Shown here: piece by piece, positions 53,838-62,998 of the stretch
Layout: every line of letters begins with the position of its first letter
Position numbering within the stretch: the stretch's first letter is position 1
From: Pseudomonas lini
Lineage (GTDB): Bacteria; Pseudomonadota; Gammaproteobacteria; Pseudomonadales; Pseudomonadaceae
Direction: 5' to 3'
NCBI RefSeq assembly: GCF_964063345.1
Contig: NZ_OZ061318.1
Coordinates: 5,022,001-5,086,000 of the forward strand
Length of the DNA stretch: 64,000 bases
Translations under genes and position numbers: made by a program
The notes under the pieces: model-generated
Database searches by the model: none
Told to the model about the DNA's origin: nothing
The model's input: the letters and a program-made list of their open reading frames with translations, nothing else

Positions 53838-54626
53838 ATGGAGCAAAACGAATCTTCACAGGGCGATTTCGAATCGACCCTGAAAAAACACGCGGTCGAA
53901 CTGGTCGAAAGCCTTGAAAAAGGCAGGTTCGGCGACGCTGTGCAACTGATCCATGAGCTCAACCAGACCCGTGACCGCGGCCTGTACCAGGAAGTGGGCA
54001 AGCTCACCCGCGAGCTGCATAGCGCGATCGTCAATTTTCAGATTGACCCGCACATGCCGCAAGCCGAGGAAGTGTCTCAGATCACCGATGCCACTGAGCG
54101 CCTGGGTTATGTGGTCAAGCTGACCGAGGCCGCGGCCAACCGCACCATGGACCTGGTGGAAAACGCCACGCCGCTGATCAATGGCCTGAGCGATGAAGCT
54201 CAGGCGCTGAGCACGGATTGGGGACGGTTCATGCGTCGCGAAGTCGGGGCTGAAGAGTTCCGAGAACTGGCCAGGCGGGTTGACGGTTTCCTGACACGCA
54301 GCAGCGAAGACAACCGCGTCGTGTCGAGCAACCTCAACGACATTCTGCTGGCCCAGGATTACCAGGACCTCACCGGTCAGGTGATCAAGCGCGTGACCCA
54401 GTTGGTCACCGACGTTGAAAGCAATCTGCTCAAGCTCGTGCTCATGGCCAGTCAGGTCGACCGCTTTGCGGGTATCGAACATGACCATGAAGCGATGCTC
54501 GCTGAAAAAGATCCACAAAAACATCTCTCTCAGGGTGAAGGTCCGCAGATTCATGCCGATAAAAGAGAAGACGTTGTGTCCGGTCAGGACGATGTGGACG
54601 ATTTGTTATCCAGCCTAGGATTTTAG
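53838..54626 (+). CDS. cheZ: CheY-phosphate phosphatase CheZ
   Basis: 262 residues, a long helical hairpin protein. The active-site region is LAQDYQDLTGQVIKRV with the catalytic-type Gln (QDLTGQ), and the C-terminal peptide DVDDLLSSLGF binds CheY. ATG preceded by GGGGGAGCT. Ends inside a TTTTAG repeat tract. Confidence 0.95.
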   Translation: MEQNESSQGDFESTLKKHAVELVESLEKGRFGDAVQLIHELNQTRDRGLYQEVGKLTRELHSAIVNFQIDPHMPQAEEVSQITDATERLGYVVKLTEAAANRTMDLVENATPLINGLSDEAQALSTDWGRFMRREVGAEEFRELARRVDGFLTRSSEDNRVVSSNLNDILLAQDYQDLTGQVIKRVTQLVTDVESNLLKLVLMASQVDRFAGIEHDHEAMLAEKDPQKHLSQGEGPQIHADKREDVVSGQDDVDDLLSSLGF

Positions 54627-54659
54627 AGTTTTAGCATTTTAGGTTTTTTAGGTTTTTAG
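54621..54659 (+). repeat. Five-copy TTTTAG direct repeat between cheZ and cheA
   Basis: TTTTAG starts at 54621, 54629, 54637, 54646 and 54654, a period of eight (once nine) bases. The first copy contains the cheZ stop codon. The tract ends about 10 bases before the cheA ribosome-binding site (CAGGAGC). Confidence 0.8.
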
Positions 54660-54679
54660 ACCTCAGGAGCACCCCCTTA

Positions 54680-56923
54680 ATGAGCTTCGGCGCCGATGAA
54701 GAGATCCTTCAGGATTTCCTGGTTGAGGCCGGCGAGATTCTAGAGCAACTGTCCGAACAGCTGGTCGAGCTTGAAAGCCGACCGGATGATGCGGATTTGC
54801 TCAATGCAATTTTTCGCGGTTTTCACACTGTAAAAGGGGGCGCCGGCTTCCTCCAGCTCAATGAGCTGGTGGAGTGCTGTCACATCGCCGAGAACGTGTT
54901 CGACATCCTGCGCAAGGGTGAACGACGCGTCGACTCGGAACTGATGGACGTGGTTCTCGAGGCACTGGACGCGGTGAACGGAATGTTCAGCGAGGTCCGC
55001 GAACGCAGCCCGATCACAGCTGCCACGCCTGAATTGCTGGCTGCTCTGGCCCGCCTGGCCGAGCCGCAAACCGGCGATGAAGCAGCACCTGTCGCTGAAG
55101 TGGTGCAAGAGCCGGCCGCTGAAAGTGAATCCGGTGACATTACCGATAACGAATTCGAACAACTGCTGGACTCGCTGAATGCCGTCAAGGCTCAGGCCGA
55201 GGCGCCTGTGGTTGCTCCGCCTGCCGCCGATACGGCGACCAGCGACGAAATCACCGATGCCGAGTTCGAGTCGTTGCTCGATCAATTGCACGGCAAAGGC
55301 CAGTTCGCCGCCGATGCAGTGGTCGCGGCGCCCGCCGCACCGGCTGCCCCGAAAGCGGCAGGCGACAGCTCCGACATCACCGATGACGAGTTCGAAACAC
55401 TGCTCGATCAGTTGCACGGCAAAGGCAACTTTGCGGTCGATGCGCTGGAATCGGCGATTGCTTCGGCCCCGGCCCCGGCTGCGCCAACCGCTAAAGCGGC
55501 CGGCGGTGATCTGATCTCCGATCATGAGTTCGAATCGCTGCTCGACGAATTGCACGGTAAAGGCAAGTTCACTGAAGTGGGCACCGGTTCTGCTGCTTCG
55601 GCGGTAGCAACCCCAGTCGTCAAGGCAGCGGCGCCGGCACCTGTCGCCAAAGCGCCTGAGCCAAAAGCCCAGGCGCCCAAGCCTGCTGCCGCTGCTGCAC
55701 CGGCTCCTGCTCGTGCCCCGGCTGCGCCGCCACCGGAAAAACCGGCCAGCGAAGCCGAGACCACCGTGCGGGTCGATACCGCGCGTCTCGACGAAATCAT
55801 GAACATGGTCGGCGAGTTGGTTCTGGTGCGTAACCGCTTGGTCCGTCTGGGCCTCAACAGCGGCGACGAAGCCATGTCCAAGGCCGTGTCGAACCTCGAC
55901 GTGGTCACGGCCGACCTGCAAACCGCGGTCATGAAGACCCGGATGCAGCCGATCAAGAAAGTTTTCGGGCGCTTCCCGCGTCTGGTTCGCGACCTGGCTC
56001 GCCAGCTCAAGAAAGAGATCAACCTGGAGCTGGTCGGCGAAGAAACCGACCTCGACAAGAACCTCGTCGAGGCCCTGGCCGACCCGCTGGTCCACTTGGT
56101 GCGCAACTCGGTCGACCACGGTATTGAAGAGCCGACTGAGCGCGAAGCGATGGGCAAACCTCGCAGCGGCAAGGTGATCCTGTCCGCTGAACAGGAAGGC
56201 GACCACATCCTGCTGTCCATCTCCGATGATGGCAAAGGCATGGACGCTGATGTTCTACGCGGCATCGCCGTGAAGAAAGGCCTGATGGACAAGGATGCGG
56301 CGGACCGTCTCAGCGAGACTGATTGCTTCAACCTGATCTTCGCTCCGGGGTTCTCGACCAAGACCGAGATTTCCGACGTGTCCGGGCGCGGCGTGGGCAT
56401 GGACGTGGTGAAAACCAAGATCGCCCAGCTCAACGGCACCATCAATATCTACTCGACCAAGGGCAAGGGCTCGAAGATCGTCATCAAGGTCCCGTTGACC
56501 CTGGCGATCATGCCGACGCTGATGGTCATGCTCGGCAACCAGGCGTTCGCGTTCCCGCTGGTGAACGTCAACGAGATCTTCCACCTCGACCTGTCGCGCA
56601 CCAACGTGGTGGACGGTCAGGAAGTGGTGATCGTGCGGGACAAGGCGCTGCCTCTGTTCTACCTCAAGCGCTGGCTGGTCAGCTCCGCCGCTCACGAAGA
56701 GCAGCGCGAAGGCCATGTGGTGATCCTTTCAGTGGGCACTCAGCGGATCGGCTTCGTCGTCGACCAGTTGGTGGGCCAGGAAGAAGTGGTCATCAAGCCA
56801 TTGGGCAAAATGCTCCAGGGAACCCCGGGCATGTCCGGCGCCACCATCACTGGTGACGGCCGCATTGCACTGATTCTCGATGTGCCGAGCATGCTCAAGC
56901 GTTACGCCGCACGGCGTATTTGA
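54680..56923 (+). CDS. cheA: Chemotaxis histidine kinase CheA
   Basis: 747 residues. P1 HPt domain with His49 ([13 protein letters not shown]). An extended linker (about 130-355) has four repeats of an [17 protein letters not shown] module, starting near residues 154, 191, 233 and 279, then an Ala/Pro-rich stretch. The P3 dimerisation, P4 kinase ([30 protein letters not shown]) and P5 CheW-like domains follow. It phosphorylates CheY and CheB. Confidence 0.97.
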   Translation: MSFGADEEILQDFLVEAGEILEQLSEQLVELESRPDDADLLNAIFRGFHTVKGGAGFLQLNELVECCHIAENVFDILRKGERRVDSELMDVVLEALDAVNGMFSEVRERSPITAATPELLAALARLAEPQTGDEAAPVAEVVQEPAAESESGDITDNEFEQLLDSLNAVKAQAEAPVVAPPAADTATSDEITDAEFESLLDQLHGKGQFAADAVVAAPAAPAAPKAAGDSSDITDDEFETLLDQLHGKGNFAVDALESAIASAPAPAAPTAKAAGGDLISDHEFESLLDELHGKGKFTEVGTGSAASAVATPVVKAAAPAPVAKAPEPKAQAPKPAAAAAPAPARAPAAPPPEKPASEAETTVRVDTARLDEIMNMVGELVLVRNRLVRLGLNSGDEAMSKAVSNLDVVTADLQTAVMKTRMQPIKKVFGRFPRLVRDLARQLKKEINLELVGEETDLDKNLVEALADPLVHLVRNSVDHGIEEPTEREAMGKPRSGKVILSAEQEGDHILLSISDDGKGMDADVLRGIAVKKGLMDKDAADRLSETDCFNLIFAPGFSTKTEISDVSGRGVGMDVVKTKIAQLNGTINIYSTKGKGSKIVIKVPLTLAIMPTLMVMLGNQAFAFPLVNVNEIFHLDLSRTNVVDGQEVVIVRDKALPLFYLKRWLVSSAAHEEQREGHVVILSVGTQRIGFVVDQLVGQEEVVIKPLGKMLQGTPGMSGATITGDGRIALILDVPSMLKRYAARRI

Positions 56924-56972
56924 TTCTGGGGGAGCGGGGCGACTGAGCCTCGCCCCGTCTAATGGAGTGTTT

Positions 56973-58109
56973 ATGGCAGTCAAAGTCCTGGTGGTGGACG
57001 ATTCGGGGTTTTTCCGCCGCCGCGTCTCGGAAATTCTTTCAGCGGATTCGAATATCCAGGTCGTCGGTACGGCGACCAATGGCAAAGAGGCGATCGATCA
57101 GGCGCTGGCCCTCAAGCCAGACGTGATCACCATGGACTACGAGATGCCGATGATGGATGGCATCACGGCAGTGCGGCACATCATGCAGCGCTGCCCGACC
57201 CCGGTGTTGATGTTCTCCTCGCTGACTCACGAAGGCGCGCGGGTTACCCTCGATGCGCTGGACGCCGGCGCGGTGGACTTCCTGCCGAAGAATTTCGAAG
57301 ACATTTCCCGTAACCCGGAGAAGGTCAAGCAACTGCTGTGCGAGAAGATTCTCAGCATCTCGCGCAGTAACCGTCGTGTCAGCGCCTACAGCGCTCCGGC
57401 TCCGGCTCCGGTGGCCGCACCAGCCCCGACGCCTGCGCCTTCGAGCGTCAGCAGCTATGGCAGCGGCGCGCCTGCGCGTCCGGCCCCGGCACCGATTCCG
57501 GCTCGCAGCCATGCAGCGTCGCCGTCGTCTCCAGCGCCCAAACGCAAAGCCTACAAACTGGTCGCCATCGGTACCTCCACCGGCGGTCCGGTTGCCCTGC
57601 AGCGGGTGCTGACACAGTTGCCGGCCAACTTCCCGGCACCGATCGTGTTGATCCAGCACATGCCGGCAGCCTTCACCAAGGCCTTTGCCGAGCGTCTGGA
57701 CAAACTGTGCCGCATCAGCGTCAAGGAAGCCGAGGATGGCGACATCCTGCGTCCGGGCCTGGCGCTACTGGCACCGGGTGGCAAGCAGATGATGATCGAC
57801 GGCCGCGGCGCGGTGAAAATCCTGCCGGGCGACGAGCGTCTGAACTACAAGCCGTGCGTGGACATCACCTTCGGTTCGGCGGCCAAATCCTACGGCGACA
57901 AAGTTCTGGCGGTGGTACTGACCGGCATGGGCGCCGACGGTCGTGAAGGCGCGCGTCTGCTCAAGCAGGGCGGCAGTGCGATCTGGGCTCAGGATGAAGC
58001 CAGCTGCGTGATCTACGGCATGCCGATGGCGATCGTCAAAGCCGAACTCGCGGACGCGATATACAGCCTGGACGATATCGGCCGACACCTGGTCGAGGCG
58101 TGTCTCTGA
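56973..58109 (+). CDS. cheB: Protein-glutamate methylesterase CheB
   Basis: 378 residues. Receiver domain with Asp55 ([11 protein letters not shown]); Ala/Pro-rich linker (about 135-190, [16 protein letters not shown]); C-terminal methylesterase with Ser in [12 protein letters not shown], His in [11 protein letters not shown] and Asp in [10 protein letters not shown], the catalytic triad. Removes methyl groups from chemoreceptors. ATG 56973 follows TGGAGTGTTT. Its stop overlaps the motC ATG by one base. Confidence 0.97.
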   Translation: MAVKVLVVDDSGFFRRRVSEILSADSNIQVVGTATNGKEAIDQALALKPDVITMDYEMPMMDGITAVRHIMQRCPTPVLMFSSLTHEGARVTLDALDAGAVDFLPKNFEDISRNPEKVKQLLCEKILSISRSNRRVSAYSAPAPAPVAAPAPTPAPSSVSSYGSGAPARPAPAPIPARSHAASPSSPAPKRKAYKLVAIGTSTGGPVALQRVLTQLPANFPAPIVLIQHMPAAFTKAFAERLDKLCRISVKEAEDGDILRPGLALLAPGGKQMMIDGRGAVKILPGDERLNYKPCVDITFGSAAKSYGDKVLAVVLTGMGADGREGARLLKQGGSAIWAQDEASCVIYGMPMAIVKAELADAIYSLDDIGRHLVEACL

Positions 58110-58849
58110 TGGATGTACTCAGCCTTATCGGGATCATCATGGCGTTCGTCGCCATCATTGGCGGCAACTACCTTGAAGGCGGTCACCTCGGCGCGCTGGC
58201 CAACGGCCCGGCGGCGTTGATCGTACTCGGCGGGACCGTCGGTGCGGCGCTGCTGCAATCGCCGATGAGCGCCTTCAAGCGCGCCATGCAGATTCTCGCC
58301 TGGATCCTGTTTCCACCTCGCGTGGACCTGGCTGGCGGCATCGATCGCGTCGTGAACTGGAGCCTGACCGCCCGCAAGGAAGGTTTGCTCGGTCTGGAAG
58401 GGGTGGCCGACGCCGAACCCGACAGCTACTCGCGCAAAGGCCTGCAATTGTTGGTGGACGGCGCCGAGCCGGAAGCGATTCGCAGCATTCTGGAAGTGGA
58501 TTTCTACACCCAGGAAAGCCGTGACATCGAAGCCGCCAAAGTCTTTGAAAGCATGGGCGGCTACGCACCGACCATCGGCATCATCGGTGCGGTGATGGGC
58601 CTGATCCATGTCATGGGTAACCTGGGCGATCCGTCGCAACTGGGCAGCGGCATTGCCGTCGCTTTTGTCGCCACCATTTATGGCGTGGCCAGTGCCAACC
58701 TGATGTTGCTGCCGATTGCCGCCAAGCTCAAGTCCATCGCGTTGCGGCAGTCGCGTTATCGCGAGATGTTGCTGGAAGGGATTCTGTCGATCGCCGAAGG
58801 TGAAAATCCTCGCTCCATTGAGTTGAAGCTTCAGGGCTTCATGGATTAA
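58109..58849 (+). CDS. motC: Flagellar motor stator protein MotC (MotA family)
   Basis: 246 residues, four membrane segments (first: VLSLIGIIMAFVAIIGGNYL; last pair around APTIGIIGAVMGLIHVMG and GIAVAFVATIYGVASANLML). Charged cytoplasmic loop between helices 2 and 3. Second stator set of Pseudomonas (MotAB is elsewhere), used for swarming and high-load swimming. ATG 58109 overlaps the cheB stop; a GTG at 58100 is less likely. Confidence 0.93.
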   Translation: MDVLSLIGIIMAFVAIIGGNYLEGGHLGALANGPAALIVLGGTVGAALLQSPMSAFKRAMQILAWILFPPRVDLAGGIDRVVNWSLTARKEGLLGLEGVADAEPDSYSRKGLQLLVDGAEPEAIRSILEVDFYTQESRDIEAAKVFESMGGYAPTIGIIGAVMGLIHVMGNLGDPSQLGSGIAVAFVATIYGVASANLMLLPIAAKLKSIALRQSRYREMLLEGILSIAEGENPRSIELKLQGFMD

Positions 58850-58861
58850 GGGAATAACCTC

Positions 58862-59755
58862 ATGGCTCGTCGTCGGCAACCTGAAGAACACGTCAATCAC
58901 GAACGCTGGCTGGTTTCCTACGCCGACTTCATTACGTTGCTGTTCGCTTTCTTCGTGGTGATGTACTCGATCTCTTCGATCAACGAAGGCAAGTACAAGA
59001 TCATTTCCGAGGCGTTGATCGGGGTGTTTACCGATTCCGATCGCGCCCTCAAGCCGATTCCTATCGGCGAAGAGCGACCGAAGACCGTGACTCCGGCCAA
59101 GCCGCTGGTCAAGGACAGCGAACAGATCGACGCCGGCATCGCCCAAGCCGCCAAAGATCCGCTCAAAAGCATCGCCGATGACATCAGCGCAGCGTTCGGC
59201 GACCTGATCAGCTCCAACCAGATGACTGTGCGCGGCAATGAGTTGTGGGTCGAGATCGAACTCAATTCCAGCCTGTTGTTCGGCAGCGGCGACGCCATGC
59301 CCAGCGACATTGCGTTCAACATCGTCGACAAGATTTCCGCGATCCTCAGGCCGTTCGACAACCCGATCCATGTCGAGGGCTTTACCGATGATCAGCCGAT
59401 TCGCACCGCGCAATACCCGACCAACTGGGAGCTGTCCTCGGCCCGTTCGGCGAGCATCGTGCGCATGCTGGCGATGCAGGGTGTGAATCCCGGTCGTCTG
59501 GCGTCGGTGGGTTACGGCGAGTTCCAGCCAGTGGCCAATAACGCCACCGCCGAAGGCCGGGCGCGTAACCGTCGAGTGGTGTTGGTGGTGTCGCGAAATC
59601 TCGATGTACGCCGCAGTCTCACCGGCACCGGAACCGCCAATGCGAAACCGGATGCCGCGTTGAAGCGGGCTGGCACACAAACTGCACCGACCCCGGTCAA
59701 GTCGCCGGGACGAGAGAGCGCCGTCAATTCTCCGTCACCCGCATTAATACGTTGA
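58862..59755 (+). CDS. motD: Flagellar motor stator protein MotD (MotB family)
   Basis: 297 residues. One membrane segment near 18-40 (WLVSYADFITLLFAFFVVMY) carrying the proton-binding Asp25-type residue in SYADF, and a C-terminal OmpA-like peptidoglycan-binding domain (HVEGFTDDQPI, SSARSASIVRMLAMQGV, YGEFQPVANNATAEGRARNRRV). A basic, low-complexity tail follows. Partner of MotC. Confidence 0.94.
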   Translation: MARRRQPEEHVNHERWLVSYADFITLLFAFFVVMYSISSINEGKYKIISEALIGVFTDSDRALKPIPIGEERPKTVTPAKPLVKDSEQIDAGIAQAAKDPLKSIADDISAAFGDLISSNQMTVRGNELWVEIELNSSLLFGSGDAMPSDIAFNIVDKISAILRPFDNPIHVEGFTDDQPIRTAQYPTNWELSSARSASIVRMLAMQGVNPGRLASVGYGEFQPVANNATAEGRARNRRVVLVVSRNLDVRRSLTGTGTANAKPDAALKRAGTQTAPTPVKSPGRESAVNSPSPALIR

Positions 59756-59798
59756 GCTATTTCTCGGTCGACCTTTTCGACCGGGAGGAACAATCCGA

Positions 59799-60587
59799 AT
59801 GAGAGTCTGGGCAGTCGCCAATCAAAAGGGTGGTGTCGGTAAAACCACTTCCTCCATCGCTTTAGCCGGTTTGCTGGCTGAGGCGGGCAAGCGCGTGGTT
59901 GTGGTCGATCTCGACCCCCACGGCTCCATGACCAGCTATTTCGGTTACGACCCCGACAGCCTGGAACACAGCAGCTACGACCTGTTTCTGCACAAGGGCA
60001 GCGTGCCGCAAGGCTTGCCCGGTCAGTTGCTGATGCCCACCAGTGACGAACGCATTTCCCTGTTGCCATCGAGCACCGCGCTGGCAACCCTTGAGCGCCA
60101 GTCGCCGGGCCAGAGTGGTTTGGGCCTGGTGATCGCCAAGAGCCTGGCGCAGTTGTGGCAGGACTTCGATTATGCGGTGATCGACAGTCCGCCGTTGCTC
60201 GGTGTGCTGATGGTCAATGCCTTGGCGGCGAGCCAGCAGTTGGTGATCCCGGTGCAGACCGAGCATCTGGCGGTCAAAGGCCTGGAACGCATGGTCAACA
60301 CCCTGGCGATGATCAACCGCTCGCGCAAACAGGCGCTGCCGTTCAGCATTGTGCCGACCCTGTTCGACCGTCGCACCCAGGCTTCCCTTGGCACACTTCG
60401 CGTGCTGCGCGACAAGTACCCGGAAGAAATCTGGCAAGGCTACATCCCGATCGACACCCGCTTGCGTGACGCGAGCCGGGCAGGGCTGACGCCTTCGCAA
60501 TTCGACGGCAAAAGCCGTGGTGTTCTCGCTTACCGTGCACTGCTCAAGCATCTGCTGGCAGCACAACTTGTTCCGCAGGTGGCCTGA
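59799..60587 (+). CDS. parC: ParA-family ATPase for polar chemosensory arrays
   Basis: 262 residues. Walker A KGGVGKTT at 10-17, VVVVDLDPHGSMTSYFG, VIDSPPLLGVLMVNAL. At this locus in polar-flagellate gammaproteobacteria the ParA-like ATPase (named ParC in Vibrio; not topoisomerase IV) positions chemosensory arrays at the pole with the CheW-like ParP. The gene has a strong GGGAGGAA ribosome-binding site after a CGGTCGA/TCGACCG hairpin (59765-59783). Confidence 0.88.
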   Translation: MRVWAVANQKGGVGKTTSSIALAGLLAEAGKRVVVVDLDPHGSMTSYFGYDPDSLEHSSYDLFLHKGSVPQGLPGQLLMPTSDERISLLPSSTALATLERQSPGQSGLGLVIAKSLAQLWQDFDYAVIDSPPLLGVLMVNALAASQQLVIPVQTEHLAVKGLERMVNTLAMINRSRKQALPFSIVPTLFDRRTQASLGTLRVLRDKYPEEIWQGYIPIDTRLRDASRAGLTPSQFDGKSRGVLAYRALLKHLLAAQLVPQVA

Positions 60588-60602
60588 CATGAACCTCATT
60601 CG

Positions 60603-60693
60603 TGTAGGAGCGAGGCTTGCCCGCGAAGAACGATTACGCGATTTAACTGTGAGCACAGCGGCGTCTGCTTCGCGGGCAAGCCTCGCTCTTACA
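60603..60693. repeat. REP inverted pair between the ParA-like and ParP-like genes
   Basis: TGTAGGAGCGAGGCTTGCCC... at 60603-60628 and its near-perfect complement at 60668-60693. The right arm stops 12 bases before the next start codon, so the element sits directly against the ribosome-binding site (AGGGG at 60693-60697). Confidence 0.9.
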
Positions 60694-60704
60694 GGGGTGT
60701 GCCC

Positions 60705-61571
60705 GTGAATCGGCCGGTGAAGATCACATCGCGCCCGCAGCTGGCTCTCCAGTCCTATCTGGACGCCTTGCTGCAGGACGCGACCGAAGAGTTGCCGCCA
60801 GAAGTCGAGGCGCTGCCCGAGGTTGTCGAGGTTGAAGCCGCGCTGGACGAGTTCCAGGCGGCCGTGCTTGAAGAACAGGCCCGTGATGCACAGAAACCGG
60901 CGGTGGCCGCTGCACCCATCGTTGCGCCAGTGGTGAAAGCACCCGTGGCCGTGATCGAAGCGCCGGCACCAATTCTGGCGCCCGTGTCGACGATTGCGCC
61001 GCTGCTGCAAGCGTTGGTGCCGCCGGTGGTTGAAGTTCATCTGCCGCCGAGCAATACGCCGCCACCGGTGGAAACCGATGGTCGTCCGGCATGGGCTGCC
61101 GAGCCTTTCGAATGCCTGTTGTTCGACGTCGCCGGGTTGACCCTGGCGGTGCCGCTGGTGTGCCTGGGTTCGATTTATTCCCTGGCCGGCCACGAGCTGA
61201 CACCGTTGTTCGGTCAGCCGGAATGGTTTCTCGGGATCCTGCCGAGCCAGGCCGGCAACCTGAAAGTGCTGGATACCGCACGCTGGGTCATGCCGGATCG
61301 TTATCGCGATGATTTCCGCCAAGGCCTGCAATACGTTATTTCGGTGCAGGGCTACGAGTGGGGGCTGGCGGTGCATCAGGTCAGCCGCTCATTGCGCCTG
61401 GACCCGAACGAAATCAAATGGCGCAGCCACCGGGGTCAACGGCCATGGCTGGCGGGCACGGTGATTGAGCACATGTGTGCCTTGCTCGACATTTCCGCTC
61501 TGGCCGAGCTGATTGCCAGCGGTGGGGCAAAGCACATGGGCGGCAGCAAGCAGCTACACAAACCGACATAG
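60705..61571 (+). CDS. parP: CheW-domain protein, ParP-like
   Basis: 288 residues. A short conserved start (ITSRPQLALQSYLDALLQD), a Pro/Ala/Val-rich linker (about 30-130), and a C-terminal CheW-like domain (CLLFDVAGLTLAVPLVCLGS, GYEWGLAVHQVSRSLRL). It probably joins CheA arrays to the ParA-type ATPase encoded upstream, as shown for ParP in Vibrio. GTG 60705 fits AGGGG seven bases upstream and the family start; GTG 60699 is an alternative. Confidence 0.85.
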   Translation: MNRPVKITSRPQLALQSYLDALLQDATEELPPEVEALPEVVEVEAALDEFQAAVLEEQARDAQKPAVAAAPIVAPVVKAPVAVIEAPAPILAPVSTIAPLLQALVPPVVEVHLPPSNTPPPVETDGRPAWAAEPFECLLFDVAGLTLAVPLVCLGSIYSLAGHELTPLFGQPEWFLGILPSQAGNLKVLDTARWVMPDRYRDDFRQGLQYVISVQGYEWGLAVHQVSRSLRLDPNEIKWRSHRGQRPWLAGTVIEHMCALLDISALAELIASGGAKHMGGSKQLHKPT

Positions 61572-61660
61572 CTGCCGACATAACAAGTATGCGACGGCAT
61601 TGTTGAATGCCGCCAACAGAACACACACCGCTAGAAGCGGTTTTTCGAGGGGTCAGGGGT

Positions 61661-62146
61661 ATGAGTAATCAAGCGACGAATGCAAAAGGTTCTGAAGATC
61701 CGATCCTGCAATGGGTAACCTTCAAGCTGGACAATGAAACCTACGGCATCAACGTGATGCGCGTTCAGGAAGTCCTGCGCTACACCGAAATCGCCCCGGT
61801 CCCGGGTGCTCCGAGCTACGTGCTGGGCATCATCAACCTGCGCGGTAACGTGGTCACCGTGATCGACACCCGTCAGCGCTTCGGCCTGATGAATGCCGAG
61901 ATCAGCGACAACACCCGTATCGTCATCATCGAAGCCGACAAGCAAGTGGTCGGGATCATGGTCGACAGCGTGGCTGAAGTGGTTTACCTGCGTCAGTCGG
62001 AAATCGAGACCGCGCCGAACGTCGGTAACGAAGAGTCCGCCAAGTTCATTCAGGGCGTATGCAACAAGAACAACGAACTGCTGATCCTGGTCGAGCTGGA
62101 CAAGATGATGAGCGAAGAAGAATGGTCGGAACTGGAGAGTATCTGA
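61661..62146 (+). CDS. cheW: Chemotaxis coupling protein CheW
   Basis: 161 residues, a single CheW domain: LQWVTFKLDNETYGINVMRV, YVLGIINLRGNVVTVIDTRQRF, VVGIMVDSVAEVVYL. Couples receptors to CheA. ATG 61661 follows GTCAGGGGT. The stop codon is directly followed by the next start. Confidence 0.96.
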   Translation: MSNQATNAKGSEDPILQWVTFKLDNETYGINVMRVQEVLRYTEIAPVPGAPSYVLGIINLRGNVVTVIDTRQRFGLMNAEISDNTRIVIIEADKQVVGIMVDSVAEVVYLRQSEIETAPNVGNEESAKFIQGVCNKNNELLILVELDKMMSEEEWSELESI

Positions 62147-62539
62147 TTGATTCTTGAGGTAGCTGTCATTGTCCTGTTCCTCTTCTGGGCAGGCACGCTG
62201 GCGATGTTCCTGGCATACATCCGCGCTCAACGGCAGATCGCCGCGCAACAGGCCCAGGGCGATGCGTTGCGCGATCAGCGCATCAAGGACCTGGCCAAAC
62301 GCGTCGACGACTACCAGAACGGCAACGTGCGCATGGGTGAAGACCTGCACGAACTGCGTGCCGTCGTCGGCCCGTTGCCGGACAAACTGGCTCAGCTGGA
62401 ACAGCGTGATCCGTCGAGCCTTTCATTCGCTCAGGCAGCCCGCCTGGTGGGGATGGGGGCCAGCGTCGACGAACTGACTCAGTCTTGCGGGTTGACCCAG
62501 GCTGAGGCGGAGTTGATGAGTAAGTTGCACAAGAACTGA
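62147..62539 (+). CDS. DUF2802 membrane-anchored protein
   Basis: 130 residues. One N-terminal membrane helix (VAVIVLFLFWAGTLAMFLAY, about 5-24), a coiled-coil stretch (about 25-90) and a C-terminal helix-turn-helix-like end (AARLVGMGASVDELTQSCGLTQAEAELM). It directly follows cheW here and in other pseudomonads; function unknown. TTG start abutting the cheW stop. Confidence 0.85.
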   Translation: MILEVAVIVLFLFWAGTLAMFLAYIRAQRQIAAQQAQGDALRDQRIKDLAKRVDDYQNGNVRMGEDLHELRAVVGPLPDKLAQLEQRDPSSLSFAQAARLVGMGASVDELTQSCGLTQAEAELMSKLHKN

Positions 62540-62564
62540 TTTTTGCGATCTGGTTCAGATCGCT

Positions 62565-62653
62565 ATCGCGGGCAAGCCCGCTCCCACAGGATTAGCGGCG
62601 CTCACACATTTTGTGTCCACCCCAATCCTTGTGGGAGCGGGCTTGCCCGCGAT
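62565..62653. repeat. REP inverted pair between convergent genes
   Basis: ATCGCGGGCAAGCCCGCTCC... from 62565 and its perfect complement ending GCGAT at 62653. It fills the space between two convergent operons and likely serves as a terminator for both. Confidence 0.92.
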
Positions 62654-62668
62654 GGCGTCCTCAAAACC

Positions 62669-62998
62669 TCAGTAGTCATCCCCTCGATCGGTGACATCCT
62701 TCTCCACCATCACCGTTTCCGAATCATGCCCCGCCGGAAACTTGCCCTTCAAATTCCACGCAAACGCAATGATCTCGGCAATCGTGCGATACAACTCCTC
62801 CGGAATACTCTCTCCCAATTCCATCCGCGCCAGCAGTTTCACCAGTTCGGCGTTTTCGTAGATCGGCACTTCGTAATCGCGGGCAATCCTCAGAATTTCT
62901 TCAGCCAGTTCTTCGTCGCCCTTGGCGGTGAGGGTAGGGGCGTGGCTGCCGTCGTATTTGAGGGCGATAGCCTGGCGCGGTGCGATGGATTCGTTCAT
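62669..62998 (-). CDS. FlhB C-terminal domain-like protein (FlhX type)
   Basis: 109 residues. AIALKYDGSHAPTLTAKGDEE aligns with the FlhB segment just after the NPTH site (VALKYDPEKGGAPMLIAKG), and VPIYENAELVKLLARMELGESIP matches the FlhB domain core. It lacks membrane segments and the NPTH cleavage site, so it equals the FlhB cleavage product alone. Its ATG overlaps the stop of the FliK-like gene by four bases. A similar pair (ylqG-ylqH) is known from Bacillus. Possible role: modulating the export switch. Confidence 0.85.
   Translation of the reverse strand: MNESIAPRQAIALKYDGSHAPTLTAKGDEELAEEILRIARDYEVPIYENAELVKLLARMELGESIPEELYRTIAEIIAFAWNLKGKFPAGHDSETVMVEKDVTDRGDDY

Noticed and set aside
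54740..56206. A 488-codon open frame on the minus strand inside cheA
   Set aside because: Fully antisense to cheA and caused by its repetitive, GC-rich linker.
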